64,000 nt of DNA from Corynebacterium vitaeruminis (GCF_001054325.1 NZ_JVVM01000009.1:33884-97883), one strand, 5' to 3'; shown: positions 1 to 9,164, counted from the first letter of the stretch. A program made the numbers and translations. The notes: generated by a model from the letters alone, not told the origin.

Positions 1-340
1 GGTGCAGGTCACCAGCGCCAATGGTGGGAAGGAAACGGTAGCCGTCGGCACGCTCTACGGTCTCCCCGGAGTCCCACGTAATGCGCAGACGGTAGTCGAA
101 GTCATCGCCGCCCGGGACGAGGGCGGTAAAGAAACCGTCGCCCAGGTTCTCCGCTTCAAACTCGCCGCGAGTGCTGACGACAGTAACTGCCTGAGCACCG
201 AAGACCCTCGTGCGAATAACCGTGTCACCATCTACGACGTGTGCGCCGTAGATGCTGTGCGGATCGTGATGGGTGCAGTAGCGCAGGCGATCCATATCAC
301 CGGAATCAATTGCGAGGCGGGGATCTGTGTGGGCTCCCAT
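1..340 (-). CDS. glgB: 1,4-alpha-glucan branching enzyme, N-terminal part
   Basis: Only the first 113 codons are in the window; the gene continues past the left edge. The enzyme introduces alpha-1,6 branches into glycogen-like alpha-glucan. The visible part is the N-terminal carbohydrate-binding (CBM48-like) region: the protein opens MGAHTDPRLAIDSG, then has YCTHHDPHSIYGAHV and later DGYRFLPTIGAGDLH, which matches the family pattern D-Y-F-L-P-x-x-G-x-x-D-L-H. The ATG at 340 is preceded by GGAAGGA on the minus strand, a good ribosome binding site. It lies 180 bp downstream of glgE on the same strand, the usual partner gene, because GlgE elongates the linear chains that GlgB branches. The catalytic domain cannot be seen here. 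Confidence 0.88.
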   Translation of the reverse strand, partial: MGAHTDPRLAIDSGDMDRLRYCTHHDPHSIYGAHVVDGDTVIRTRVFGAQAVTVVSTRGEFEAENLGDGFFTALVPGGDDFDYRLRITWDSGETVERADGYRFLPTIGAGDLH

Positions 341-520
341 GGAAGGTCCTTCCGAAGCGTTTCTAGGTAAGTGAATATGAGGTTGTTGAGTTCAGTTCTA
401 AAGAAATAGAGGGAGGTAGGGGACAGTGGGCTGCTAACTCAACCGCCAGCCTAACGACGAATCGTTGTGACCGTGGTCAAGGCAGCGGCTCACTAACCCC
501 GAAAGTTCCCAACAGGCGTC

Positions 521-2551
521 CTAGCCCTCGTAATCAGGGACATTGCGCCAAGCTAACTTGTGACGGAGCTCGACATCAATCTCCGGCAGCTTGATGATGT
601 GCGCGACGTTTTCCCACGGTGCCAGACGTACGTAGTTGTCCTTGCCCCAGTTGAACTGGTTACCAGTAACCAGGTCAGTGACATCCATGCGGTCGTGGTT
701 GCGGCGACCAATGTGATCCATGTCCAGGTGCAGGGTGGCTTCCTGGGCATTCCACGGATCTAGGTTGAGAACGACCAGGATGGCATCGCCGGTGACCGGA
801 TCGAGCTTCGAGTAAGCCATCAGGTTGTCATTGTCGATGTCGTGGAAGTGCAGGTTGCGCAGCTGCTGCAGAGCCGGGTGCTCCCGGCGAATTTTATTCA
901 GCGTGGCAATAAACGGCTCGAGCGAGTTGCCGGTGGCCAGTGCCTGATCGTAATCGCGGCTGCGGAGCTGGTACTTCTCGCTGTCCAGGTACTCCTCGGA
1001 GCCTTCCTTGACCGGAATATTCTCAAACAGCTCGTAGCCGGAGTACATGCCCCACAGTGGAGACAGAGTCGAGGCCAACGCGGCGCGGATGGCGAATGCG
1101 CCACGGCCACCCTTGACCAGGAACTCATGCAGAATATCTGGGGTGTTAACCCACAAGGATGGGCGAGCGATGTCCGCGTGGCGGGTAATTTCCTCGCCGA
1201 ACTCGGTCAGCTCTTCCTTCGTAATCTTCCACGGGAAGTAGATGTAGGACTGAGTGAAGCCAGCCTTGGCCAGGCCGTAGAGGCGTGCCGGTGCGGTGAA
1301 AGCTTCGGCGAGGAAGATGACTTCCGGGTTGGTCTCGTGGACGGTCTCAATGAGCCATTCCCAGAAGTTGCCCGGCTTGGTGTGGGGGTTATCCACGCGG
1401 AAGACCTTGACACCGCGCTTGATCCAAAACTTCACCACACGCAGAACCTCTGCATACAGGCCCTTGGCATCGTTGTCGAAGTTCAACGGGTAGATGTCCT
1501 GGTACTTCTTCGGCGGATTCTCGGCGTAGGCAATGGTGCCGTCTGGCAGCACGGTGAACCACTCCGGGTGAGCCTTTGCCCATGGGTGATCGGGTGCGCA
1601 CTGCAGTGCTAGGTCGATAGCGACCTCCAGGTCACGCTTTTTAGCGGCCTTGATGAACTCCTTGAAGTCCTTCTCATCACCGAGGCTCGGGTTGATAGCG
1701 TCGTGGCCACCTTCGGCGGAGCCGATAGCCCATGGAGATCCGACATCGCCAGGCTCCGGGGTCAGGGTATTATTGCGACCCTTTCGGTTAATCTCACCGA
1801 TTGGGTGAATCGGTGGCAGATAGACCGTGTCGAAGCCCATGCGCTGTGCGCGATCCAGCTGTGCAACCGCGGTCTTGAACGTGCCGTGCAGCAGCTCGCC
1901 GTTTTCGCCGAAACCGCCGTTAGAACGTGGGAAGAACTCGTACCAAGAGGAGTAGAGGGCTTCTCGGCGGTCAACCTTAATCTTGCGGGTCTTGCCGCGG
2001 GTCAAAAGGTCGCGCACCGGGTGCGCCTGCAGGATGGCGCGGGTCTCGTCGGAAAGCGCGGCTGCAATGCGGGCGCGAAGATCGCCGTCGCCGCGCAGGC
2101 CTGCGGCGATGGAACGCAGGTGGTTGCGGTGGACAGCAGCGGCACCAGCGGCGGCGCGGTCGAAGAGAGTGGCGCCAATTTCTAGGTCATTAGAGAGTTC
2201 AGCCTCGCTCTGACCGGCTTCGAATTTCTTGGTGATGGCGTTGCGCCACGTTGCCATTGGGTCCGACCAGGCATCAATGCGGATGGTCCACAACCCGGGA
2301 ACGTCTGGGACGAAGGTGGCATTGACCTGATTAGGATCATGGTCAGAAAAGTGCATTGGAATGCGCTGCGAGCGGGAAGCAAAAGTTGATTCCTTCGGAC
2401 CCTTGACGTTGAGCGTGGCGTTCATCGCGTCATGGCCCTCGCGCCAAATGACGGCGAAGGTTGGGACGACTTCACCCACTACGGCCTTCGATGGTGTTGC
2501 ACCACCGTTGATTTGAGGACGGATGTCGTCAATACCGATTCGACCAGTCAT
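521..2551 (-). CDS. glgE: alpha-1,4-glucan:maltose-1-phosphate maltosyltransferase GlgE
   Basis: Cytoplasmic GH13_3 enzyme of 676 residues, the normal family length, that transfers maltose from maltose-1-phosphate onto alpha-1,4-glucan. The N-terminal domain (IGIDDIRPQINGG, then a beta-rich region) is followed by the barrel. The catalytic nucleophile is Asp387 in FRVDNPHTKP and the acid/base is Glu416 in IFLAEAF; their 29-residue spacing agrees with the Streptomyces enzyme. The start at 2551 gives MTGRIGIDDI and has AGGAGAA upstream; an open frame continues further upstream but would run into the divergent gene's promoter region. It is followed by glgB on the same strand. The 142 bp to the divergent ABC gene must hold the glgE promoter. 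Confidence 0.95.
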   Translation of the reverse strand: MTGRIGIDDIRPQINGGATPSKAVVGEVVPTFAVIWREGHDAMNATLNVKGPKESTFASRSQRIPMHFSDHDPNQVNATFVPDVPGLWTIRIDAWSDPMATWRNAITKKFEAGQSEAELSNDLEIGATLFDRAAAGAAAVHRNHLRSIAAGLRGDGDLRARIAAALSDETRAILQAHPVRDLLTRGKTRKIKVDRREALYSSWYEFFPRSNGGFGENGELLHGTFKTAVAQLDRAQRMGFDTVYLPPIHPIGEINRKGRNNTLTPEPGDVGSPWAIGSAEGGHDAINPSLGDEKDFKEFIKAAKKRDLEVAIDLALQCAPDHPWAKAHPEWFTVLPDGTIAYAENPPKKYQDIYPLNFDNDAKGLYAEVLRVVKFWIKRGVKVFRVDNPHTKPGNFWEWLIETVHETNPEVIFLAEAFTAPARLYGLAKAGFTQSYIYFPWKITKEELTEFGEEITRHADIARPSLWVNTPDILHEFLVKGGRGAFAIRAALASTLSPLWGMYSGYELFENIPVKEGSEEYLDSEKYQLRSRDYDQALATGNSLEPFIATLNKIRREHPALQQLRNLHFHDIDNDNLMAYSKLDPVTGDAILVVLNLDPWNAQEATLHLDMDHIGRRNHDRMDVTDLVTGNQFNWGKDNYVRLAPWENVAHIIKLPEIDVELRHKLAWRNVPDYEG

Positions 2552-2693
2552 AAAAGACGTTCTCCTAATTCTCGGCGAGCTGGGTGAAAAATCGAAGTAA
2601 AAGCCATCTCGAGTGAACTCGATTTGCTCTCTACCGAGGATAGTTGAGAATGCCCAAGCGCACATTCGGGCAAAGTTAAGGCACCATGGAGGT

Positions 2694-3530
2694 GTGGCTG
2701 AATTGGAAGATGACTTTAACGAAGATTTGCTGCTCGACTTTCGTGACGTAAACCTCGTTCGTGGTGGCCGTACGCTGGTCGGGCCGGTGGATTGGCAAGT
2801 AGAACTCGATGAACGCTGGGTCATCATGGGGCCGAATGGAGCAGGCAAGACTTCTCTGATGCGCATTGCTGCAGCGGAGGAATTCCCGTCTTCAGGGGTG
2901 GCCTATGTGATGGGCGAGCAGATCGGTCGTACCGACATGCGTGATTTGCGCACCATGATTGGTTTGACGTCATCGTCGATTGCTCACCGCATCCCCAACG
3001 ATGAAAAGGTCGCGGACCTTGTAATCTCCGCCAGTTACTCCGTCTTGGGCCGCTGGCGTGAGACCTATGAAGAGATGGATTTCGAACAGCTCTCCGTGAT
3101 CCTCGAGCGCATGGGCGCTGAGCATCTTGCAGACCGCACCTGGGGAACTCTCAGTGAGGGCGAGCGCAAGCGCGTGCTCATCGCACGGGCCATGATGGTC
3201 AACCCCGAGTTGCTGCTTCTCGACGAGCCGGGAGCCGGGCTCGACCTGGGTGGTCGCGAGGACCTGGTCGGTTACTTAGGAGAACTCGCGCTCGACCCGG
3301 ATGCACCGGCGATGGTCATGATTACGCACCACCCAGAGGAGATTCCGTACGGCTTCACCCATGCGATGCTCCTCGACGAGGGAAAGGTCATCGCACAGGG
3401 GCTTATCGATGACGTCCTGACCGGAGAGAACCTGACTAAGGCCTTCCACCAGCAAATCGCCGTCGACCGTATCGATGGTCGCTACTTTGCGCGCCGGGCG
3501 CGGCCTGCTGGGAAGCATCGGATGAAGTAG
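2694..3530 (+). CDS. ABC-type ATPase, ATP-binding subunit
   Basis: ATP-binding protein of 278 residues. Walker A is GPNGAGKTS, the ABC signature is the variant TLSEGERKR, and Walker B is LLLLDEPGAGLD followed by the switch histidine in MITHHPEE. It resembles the ModF/YlmA-type ATPases that have no membrane partner nearby, and no permease is adjacent, so the role is open (stand-alone ATPase or a partner elsewhere). I place the start at the GTG at 2694 (VAELEDDFNEDLL); the frame is open back to an ATG at 2613, but that extension looks unlike the family. It is followed after 6 bp by the NUDIX gene, probably in one operon. Confidence 0.82.
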   Translation: MAELEDDFNEDLLLDFRDVNLVRGGRTLVGPVDWQVELDERWVIMGPNGAGKTSLMRIAAAEEFPSSGVAYVMGEQIGRTDMRDLRTMIGLTSSSIAHRIPNDEKVADLVISASYSVLGRWRETYEEMDFEQLSVILERMGAEHLADRTWGTLSEGERKRVLIARAMMVNPELLLLDEPGAGLDLGGREDLVGYLGELALDPDAPAMVMITHHPEEIPYGFTHAMLLDEGKVIAQGLIDDVLTGENLTKAFHQQIAVDRIDGRYFARRARPAGKHRMK

Positions 3531-3536
3531 GCGCTC

Positions 3537-4376
3537 ATGGCGGTTCCGACACCCGAGACACCTGACACGCCCGCGCCGCCGAAGCTGGCCGCGACGGTGC
3601 TACTGCTTCGCGACACCCCCTGCGGACTCGAGGTCTATGTCCAAGAACGCGTGTCCTCCATGCGGTTTGCGGCGAACATGACCGTGTTTCCCGGCGGTGG
3701 CGTAGACCGGCGTGATTTCCCCGCTGGCGCGAATGAAGTCGTGACCGCGGGCGAGAAGCCGGACGCTGACCCCGAGGCGCGAATTGCACAGTTATTTAAT
3801 GTCGACCGCGCTCGGGCACATGCGCTCACCTGTGCGGCCGTGCGTGAGACCTTTGAGGAAACGGGAACTCTGTTGGCTCGCGATGCTAGCGGTGAGATTG
3901 TCGCGGATGGCCACCGTTTCCACCGCCAGCGACGACAGTTGGAAGCCCACGAGTTATCGTTGACGGATTTCCTCATCAGCGAAAATTTGACGCTCGACGC
4001 TGGACTGGTTAGCCCCTGGGCTAACTGGGTTACGCCTGAGTCCAACCCGATTCGCTACGACACCTATTTCTATCTCGCAGCGCTTCCCGACGGTCAAAGG
4101 GCCGACGGTGACACCTCCGAGGCATCATCTTCAGGCTGGTTTCGGCCGGCCACGATTTTGGACGGATGGCGCCGGGGGCTGCTTGGCCTTATGCCTCCGA
4201 CCTGGGCACAGCTCAGTCGGCTGGACGGTGTCAGCACTGTGGCTGCGGCCCTCGACGTGGCCAAAGCCACGCCGGTACGACGTACCAGCAGTGACTTCCT
4301 CGGGGAACCTTTTATGGACGAGTACTTCGCCGTTGCCACCCACATGGGACACCTGCGAAAAGGCATGAATCGCTAA
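3537..4376 (+). CDS. NUDIX hydrolase (NUDT19-like)
   Basis: 279-residue hydrolase of nucleoside-diphosphate-linked substrates. The Nudix box is split: FPGGGVD near residue 50 and RETFEETG near residue 105 are separated by an insert of about 50 residues, as in the NUDT19/RNA-diphosphatase-like subgroup, some of which cleave CoA derivatives. The metal-binding glutamates of the REtfEEtG helix are present. The ATG at 3537 is 6 bp after the ABC gene, and AGTAGG from that gene's stop region serves as ribosome binding site, so the two are probably co-transcribed and translationally coupled. The substrate cannot be told from the sequence. Confidence 0.87.
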   Translation: MAVPTPETPDTPAPPKLAATVLLLRDTPCGLEVYVQERVSSMRFAANMTVFPGGGVDRRDFPAGANEVVTAGEKPDADPEARIAQLFNVDRARAHALTCAAVRETFEETGTLLARDASGEIVADGHRFHRQRRQLEAHELSLTDFLISENLTLDAGLVSPWANWVTPESNPIRYDTYFYLAALPDGQRADGDTSEASSSGWFRPATILDGWRRGLLGLMPPTWAQLSRLDGVSTVAAALDVAKATPVRRTSSDFLGEPFMDEYFAVATHMGHLRKGMNR

Positions 4377-4439
4377 CGGGGTAGACCACTTACCGCCAGA
4401 GCCGTTACCGGCTAACCCATAACTGGAAGGAAATAACGA

Positions 4440-5624
4440 GTGTCTCTGTCCGCTGTAGAGGTGGCTGCCATTGCTGCACACCCAGAGTGGCTACATGAGG
4501 CCGACCAACTCGCGCTGACCAAAAAGTCTCTGATTGCAGACTCCGCACACCTGCGCGAGCACTGTGGCGAGTTTGGCCGCGCGGTTCTTGAAGTCGCTAC
4601 TGCCCGGCGTTCAGCGGCTACGAAACTGCCCGGGGACTGGATTTTCTCCTCCGAGGCAGCTCAACAGGCCACGCCCTTTGTCGTCGCGACGGCTCGCGCC
4701 CGTAGGCTCGCTCAATTGCGTGTGGAAGCAGTAGCGGATGTGACCTGCTCCATCGGCACCGAGGTGGCAGCAATCGACCGCGAGGGTGTGACCGTTGTCG
4801 GCTCCGATCTCGATTCGACACGAGTGGCTATGGCGCGGCATAACGTTGGCAAGGACGTCTTCGCTCAGGCAGATGCCTTGCAACCGGCCTTTGACGCGCC
4901 CGTCATCGTCGCTGACCCAGCACGCCGCTCCGGTGGGCGCCGAATCACCAACCCGGAGGACCTGCTTCCGCCACTGTCGGCGCTCATAGCCGCTTGGCCC
5001 GACAAAGAATTAGCTATCAAATGCGCGCCGGGGCTCGACTTCAGCGAGTGGAGCGGGGAAGTGACAATCACTTCGGTAGATGGTGCAGTCAAAGAGGCAT
5101 GTCTATATACGCCGGGGCTGGGCGGAGTTATCGATGGGCGGCCAGTAACGCGGTCGGCGATGGTCATCCAGACCGTCGATAAGCACAGGCCGTTGGAACT
5201 GTCGGCAACGCACGTGCAGACATACGACGACACCATGCCTGACGACATCGACGTACGGGCGGCCGGTCGGTACATCATTGACCCGGACGGAGCAATCGTG
5301 CGCGCCGGGCTGGTGCGGCATTTTGCGGCGGCACATGGGCTGTGGCAGCTCGATGAACGGATTGCGCATCTTAGCGGTGATGTGTTGCCACAGGGGATTG
5401 CCGGGTTTGAAGTTATTGAGCAAGTGGGTTTGAAGCAGGTTCGCAAGGCGCTGGCGGCGTTGGATTGCGGGTCGGCGGAGATTCTCGTGCGCGGTGTGGA
5501 CGTGAACCCTGACGTGTTGCGCAAGCAGTGGAAGCTGAAAGGTGCCAGGGCATTGGCGGTGGTGATCACGCGTATTGGGCGGAGCGCGACGGCGTTTATC
5601 TGTGAGTCTCGAGAGGTCGGTTAA
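4440..5624 (+). CDS. class I SAM-dependent methyltransferase with THUMP-like C-terminus
   Basis: 394-residue protein. The SAM-binding region is around residues 98-130 (ADVTCSIGTEVAAIDREGVTVVGSDLD), followed by an NPPY-like position that reads VIVADPARRSGGRR. The last 100 residues (from about LVRHFAAAHGLWQLD to the end) fit the THUMP-like domain of actinobacterial methyltransferases, which suggests an RNA substrate. The start is GTG at 4440 with GGAAGGAAAT upstream. It sits 63 bp after the NUDIX gene on the same strand and before etfBA. The target RNA or other substrate is unknown. Confidence 0.8.
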   Translation: MSLSAVEVAAIAAHPEWLHEADQLALTKKSLIADSAHLREHCGEFGRAVLEVATARRSAATKLPGDWIFSSEAAQQATPFVVATARARRLAQLRVEAVADVTCSIGTEVAAIDREGVTVVGSDLDSTRVAMARHNVGKDVFAQADALQPAFDAPVIVADPARRSGGRRITNPEDLLPPLSALIAAWPDKELAIKCAPGLDFSEWSGEVTITSVDGAVKEACLYTPGLGGVIDGRPVTRSAMVIQTVDKHRPLELSATHVQTYDDTMPDDIDVRAAGRYIIDPDGAIVRAGLVRHFAAAHGLWQLDERIAHLSGDVLPQGIAGFEVIEQVGLKQVRKALAALDCGSAEILVRGVDVNPDVLRKQWKLKGARALAVVITRIGRSATAFICESREVG

Positions 5625-5728
5625 GGACCGCTTTACGACGGAAAATTGGTGGGGGTAGCCTGTTGGGGATCGGTGTTTGCTGTTGGCGAATACCGCGGAG
5701 ACAACTGCGATCGGTTGCGTATTATTAA

Positions 5729-5759
5729 CCGCTGACATGCGGAAATGGCATGTTAGCGG
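5729..5759. other. 12-bp stem hairpin in the 337-bp gap before etfB
   Basis: CCGCTGACATGC (5729-5740) pairs with GCATGTTAGCGG (5748-5759) with one G-U pair and a 7-nt loop. It lies 105 bp after the methyltransferase stop. No T-run follows on the plus strand; on the minus strand TTAATAAT follows. It may be a processing or weak termination site. Apart from this and the promoter-like elements around 5798-5851, I see no gene in 5625-5961. Confidence 0.4.
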
Positions 5760-5797
5760 GTGGGGTGGGCTCGTGGCGTGAGAAAAAATTTAAAAAA

Positions 5798-5851
5798 ATA
5801 ACGACATTGTTATCTGGATCACCTTCGCATTGGCGACAGGTTCTGTTATCT
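5798..5851 (+). promoter_or_regulatory. candidate etfBA promoter region
   Basis: TGTTATCT occurs twice (5808-5815 and 5844-5851); both look like extended -10 elements. The first copy is part of an inverted repeat ATAAC-N6-GTTAT (5798-5813) and is preceded by a very A/T-rich stretch (5781-5801). Either could drive etfB, which starts at 5962; which one is active cannot be told. Confidence 0.35.
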
Positions 5852-5961
5852 TCAACACAGACGACCTAAAGCGTGGCCTGGTTCACTTTCTTGTGGAGTG
5901 GTTTGCGAAGTAAGGTCAGATAAACGTTCACCAGTAATCAACCAGTAAGGACGACAGAAAA

Positions 5962-6747
5962 ATGCCGAACATTGTGGTTCTGGTCAAGCAGGTTCCGGAC
6001 ACCTGGTCCGAGCGTAAGCTCACCGACGACAAGTTTGTCCTCGATCGTGAGTCTGCAGACGCAGTTCTCGACGAAATTAATGAGAACGCAGTTGAGGCTG
6101 CCCTGCAGCTGAAGGAAGAGCACGGCGGTAACGTTACCGTCGCAACTGTTGGTCCGGATCGTGCTATCGAGGCACTGCGCAAGGCTCTGTCCATGGGTGC
6201 TGACGACGCCGTCATTCTCTCGGACGACGCACTTGAGGGCTCCGACGCAGTCCAGACTGCATGGGCTCTGTCCAACATCATTGACACCCTCGAGGATGTT
6301 GACCTCATCATCACCGGTAACGCCTCCACTGACGGCGGCACCGGTTCCGTCCCGGCTGTCCTCGGTGTCTACCGCGACCTCCCGGTTCTGACTCACCTGC
6401 GCTCTGTGGCTATCGAGGGTGACTCCATCACCGGTGAGCGCGAGGTTGAAGACGGCATCTACCAGCTCAAGGCATCCCTGCCGGCAGTCGTCTCCGTCAC
6501 TGAGAAGGCAAACAGCCCGCGCTTCGCATCCTTCAAGGGCATCATGGCCGCTAAGAAGAAGCCGGTCACCGAGCTGACCCTGGACGATGTTGCTGCTGAG
6601 GCGGAGCAGGTTGGTCTCGAGAACGCTGCTACCGGCGTCACTGGCTCCACTCCGAAGCCGGCTAAGACCGCTGGTGAGCGCATTAACGATGAGGGTGACG
6701 GCGGCGCCAAGCTGGCCGAGTACCTCAAGGCCCAGAAGTTCATCTAA
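5962..6747 (+). CDS. etfB: electron transfer flavoprotein beta subunit
   Basis: 261 residues, the usual FixA/EtfB length. It begins MPNIVVLVKQVPDTW, the typical start of the family, and carries the AMP/FAD-binding signature region around residues 105-130 (LIITGNASTDGGTGSVPAVLGV). Together with EtfA it forms the soluble FAD heterodimer that accepts electrons from acyl-CoA and related dehydrogenases and passes them to the respiratory chain. The start has AAGGA upstream. etfA follows after 54 bp with its own GGAGAAA ribosome binding site. Codon use is that of a highly expressed gene (very frequent GTT, GCT, AAG, CTG). Confidence 0.93.
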   Translation: MPNIVVLVKQVPDTWSERKLTDDKFVLDRESADAVLDEINENAVEAALQLKEEHGGNVTVATVGPDRAIEALRKALSMGADDAVILSDDALEGSDAVQTAWALSNIIDTLEDVDLIITGNASTDGGTGSVPAVLGVYRDLPVLTHLRSVAIEGDSITGEREVEDGIYQLKASLPAVVSVTEKANSPRFASFKGIMAAKKKPVTELTLDDVAAEAEQVGLENAATGVTGSTPKPAKTAGERINDEGDGGAKLAEYLKAQKFI

Positions 6748-6801
6748 GGCGCTTGACGCGAATAGAAGACTAATAGAGATACAAGTAGGAGAAAGATCAC
6801 T

Positions 6802-7746
6802 ATGACCGACGTCCTCGTTCTCGTCGAGCACGCAAATGGCGAGCTGAAGAACACCACCGCTGAACTGCTGACTGCTGCTTCCGCATTCGGCACCCCGGCT
6901 GCAGTTGTCGTGGGCACCCCGGGCACCGCTGCTGGCTTTGCAGAGACCCTGGCTTCCTACGGCGCTGGCGAGATTCTCGCTGCTGAGTCGGACGATGCCG
7001 CTAAGTACCTGATCACCCCTGAGGTTGACGTTCTCGTCGGCCTGGCCTCCGAGCGTGAGGTTCCGGTGCTGGTTTCCGCTTCCGCAACCGGCAAGGAAAT
7101 CGCTGGCCGCGTTGCAGCACTGACCGGTTCCGGTCTGCTGTCCGACGTTGTTGCCATCAACGACGACGCTTCCGTTAAGTACTCCATCTTCGGTGGCGAG
7201 TACATCGTCGACGGTGTCGGCTACGGCGCATCCCCGGTCTACGCTCTGCGCCCGGGTTCCGTTGACCCGGAGGAGAAGTCCGGTTCCGCTGACGTCACTG
7301 AGATTGCATTCCCGGAGATCGGCAACAACGCTGTCGAGATTGTTTCCTTCGCACCGGCTGAGGGCGGCGACCGTCCGGAGCTGACCGAGGCTAAGCTGGT
7401 TGTTTCCGGTGGCCGCGGTGTCGCATCCGAGGATGGCTTCAAGAACGTTGTGGAGCCGCTGGCAGACGTTCTCGGCGCTGCTGTTGGTGCTTCCCGTGCC
7501 GCTGTTGACGCTGGCTACTACCCGGGCCAGTTCCAGGTCGGCCAGACCGGTAAGACCGTTTCCCCGGACCTCTACGTTGCTCTCGGTATCTCCGGTGCAA
7601 TTCAGCACAAGGCTGGTATGCAGACCTCCAAGACCATCGTTGTGGTCAACAAGGACGAAGAGGCTCCGCTGTTCGAAATTGCTGACTTCGGTGTCGTCGG
7701 TGACCTGTTCGACGTTGTTCCACAGGCTATCGAGAACCTGAAGTAA
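6802..7746 (+). CDS. etfA: electron transfer flavoprotein alpha subunit
   Basis: 314 residues, FixB/EtfA family. The N-terminal half (MTDVLVLVEHANGELKNTTAELLTAASAFG) is the subunit-interaction domain. The C-terminal half has the FAD-binding signature: VVSGGRGVASEDGF, then GASRAAVDAGYYPGQFQVGQTGKTVSPDLYVALGISGAIQH, split here only by the usual spacing. It is translated from ATG 6802 after TAGGAGAAAGA. It ends the etf operon; a strong terminator follows at 7810-7860. Confidence 0.94.
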   Translation: MTDVLVLVEHANGELKNTTAELLTAASAFGTPAAVVVGTPGTAAGFAETLASYGAGEILAAESDDAAKYLITPEVDVLVGLASEREVPVLVSASATGKEIAGRVAALTGSGLLSDVVAINDDASVKYSIFGGEYIVDGVGYGASPVYALRPGSVDPEEKSGSADVTEIAFPEIGNNAVEIVSFAPAEGGDRPELTEAKLVVSGGRGVASEDGFKNVVEPLADVLGAAVGASRAAVDAGYYPGQFQVGQTGKTVSPDLYVALGISGAIQHKAGMQTSKTIVVVNKDEEAPLFEIADFGVVGDLFDVVPQAIENLK

Positions 7747-7809
7747 TACGCACCTGTTGCAAGGCCGTAAGGCTGCTAGCCGGGAGTCAACTCGGTTAGC
7801 AACTACCTG

Positions 7810-7860
7810 CTCGGGGTGGGAAGAGACATCATGTCTGTTTCCACCCCGAGTATTTTTATT
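7810..7860 (+). terminator. rho-independent terminator of etfBA
   Basis: CTCGGGGTGGGAA pairs with TTTCCACCCCGAG (one G-U), and the interior AGACAT/ATGTCT pairs as well, giving an almost continuous hairpin at 7810-7850 followed by TATTTTTATT. A smaller hairpin (GCTAGCCG/CGGTTAGC, about 7774-7799) precedes it. Confidence 0.9.
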
Positions 7861-7902
7861 TATTGGAACTCTAGTTATTCGCCACTGATTTCTTTGTCCG
7901 CA

Positions 7903-7935
7903 CGGATAGTGAACTTCAGCGCTGGCGGATAGTGA
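7903..7935 (+). repeat. direct repeat CGGATAGTGA x2 upstream of the cysteine desulfurase promoter
   Basis: CGGATAGTGA occurs at 7903-7912 and 7926-7935, a 23-bp period (about two helical turns), just upstream of the -10 element at 7956. The position fits an operator for a dimeric regulator; the regulator is unknown. Confidence 0.4.
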
Positions 7936-7955
7936 GTTTTGGGTTTATCCGGCGT

Positions 7956-7961
7956 TATACT
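7956..7961 (+). promoter_or_regulatory. -10 element TATACT of a leaderless promoter
   Basis: TATACT ends 6 nt before the ATG at 7968, so transcription should begin at or next to the start codon. No ribosome binding site is present. Confidence 0.6.
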
Positions 7962-7967
7962 GCCTGC

Positions 7968-9164
7968 ATGCTTAATGACCGCAATGTTGCCTCTCCGCGT
8001 AAAAAGAGTGACGTGAATTCTTCTGCGAAGACGCGCCACTTTGTGGATCATGCCGCCACCACACCACTGCGCCCAGAAGCACGCACGGCAATGGTCGATA
8101 ACTTGGGTTTGGCCAACCCATCGGGACAGTACGCTACCGCCCGCGTTGCTAAGAAAGTTCTGGAGGAGTCCCGCGAAGAGATTGCGGAGCTGCTTGGTGC
8201 CGACCCTATTGAGGTAGTTTTTACCTCTGGAGGCACGGAGGCGGACAACCTAGCAGTTTCTGGCCTGTACTTTAAGGCGGCCGGTTCTGACATCGTGGTT
8301 CCCCCAATTGAACATGACGCAGTGTTGAAGACCTGTCGTCATTTGGAGAAGGAACACTGGGCGCGAATTGTCCCAGCCCCGGTGGATGCCTCTGGCAGAG
8401 TGGATTTAGAGGCCTTTCCCACGCTGGACAGAAACTCCACTGCACTGGTGACTTGTATGTGGGCCAATAACGAAACAGGGGCTGTACAACCGATCAGTGA
8501 GATTTCAGCGCTCGCTAGAAAAGCGCGGGTTCCTTTCCACATTGACGCTGTGCAGGCCGCTGGTCATGTGCCTATCGATTTTCATTCCTCGGGTGCCGCG
8601 ACCATGGCAATCTCAGCCCATAAGTTTGGCGGACCCCGCGGCATCGGAGCGTTATTAGTGCGTCGGGATGTAACGCTATGTCCCCACAACAACGGTGGTG
8701 GCCAGGAGCGCGGATTGCGTTCCGGTACCCAGGATGTTGCATCGGCAGCGGGGATGGCGGCCGGTTTGCTCGCGGCGGTCTCTGACATGCAAGCCGAACA
8801 TGACCGGGTTAAGAATCTCACTGAACAGCTGACTCATGCGATTACCGGCATTGACGGCGCAATTGTGCACACAACTCAGCCGACATTAGCTGGTCACGTA
8901 TATGCCAGTTTTCCCGGTGCAGAAGCGGATAGTCTCATTATGCTTTTCGACGCTGCCGGTATCGATTGCTCGACCGGTTCGGCATGTAGTGCAGGCGTTA
9001 ATCGTCCTTCTCATGTGCTCTCAGCCATGGGCGTGAGTGAGCCCGAGGCGCGTTCTGCCATCCGCTTTACACTGGGGTGGACATCGACGCAGGACGATGT
9101 CGATGCCGTTATCGCAGCACTGCCCGAAACAGTGATGCGAGCACGCAAGGCCGGCATGGCGTAG
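7968..9164 (+). CDS. cysteine desulfurase (NifS/IscS family)
   Basis: PLP enzyme of 398 residues that takes sulfur from cysteine. The PLP lysine is Lys219 in ISAHKFGGPRG, and the persulfide-forming cysteine is Cys340 in STGSACSAG. The Cys loop has the group I (IscS/NifS) context rather than the short SufS loop. The gene lies 128 bp upstream of mnmA, the tRNA 2-thiouridylase that needs activated sulfur, so supplying sulfur for tRNA thiolation is the likely job; Fe-S assembly is also possible. I start it at ATG 7968, where the promoter position implies a leaderless mRNA; the frame stays open to 7932, but that extension would overlap the promoter. The first 20 residues are a non-conserved extension. 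Confidence 0.9.
   Translation: MLNDRNVASPRKKSDVNSSAKTRHFVDHAATTPLRPEARTAMVDNLGLANPSGQYATARVAKKVLEESREEIAELLGADPIEVVFTSGGTEADNLAVSGLYFKAAGSDIVVPPIEHDAVLKTCRHLEKEHWARIVPAPVDASGRVDLEAFPTLDRNSTALVTCMWANNETGAVQPISEISALARKARVPFHIDAVQAAGHVPIDFHSSGAATMAISAHKFGGPRGIGALLVRRDVTLCPHNNGGGQERGLRSGTQDVASAAGMAAGLLAAVSDMQAEHDRVKNLTEQLTHAITGIDGAIVHTTQPTLAGHVYASFPGAEADSLIMLFDAAGIDCSTGSACSAGVNRPSHVLSAMGVSEPEARSAIRFTLGWTSTQDDVDAVIAALPETVMRARKAGMA

Noticed and set aside
2613..2693. N-terminal extension of the ABC ATPase from ATG 2613
   Set aside because: It is unlike the family, overlaps the probable divergent glgE promoter, and has no ribosome binding site.
5938..7608. Open frame of 556 codons opposite etfB and etfA
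   Set aside because: Same reason: antisense of highly expressed genes; no domain, and it spans the gap between two real genes.
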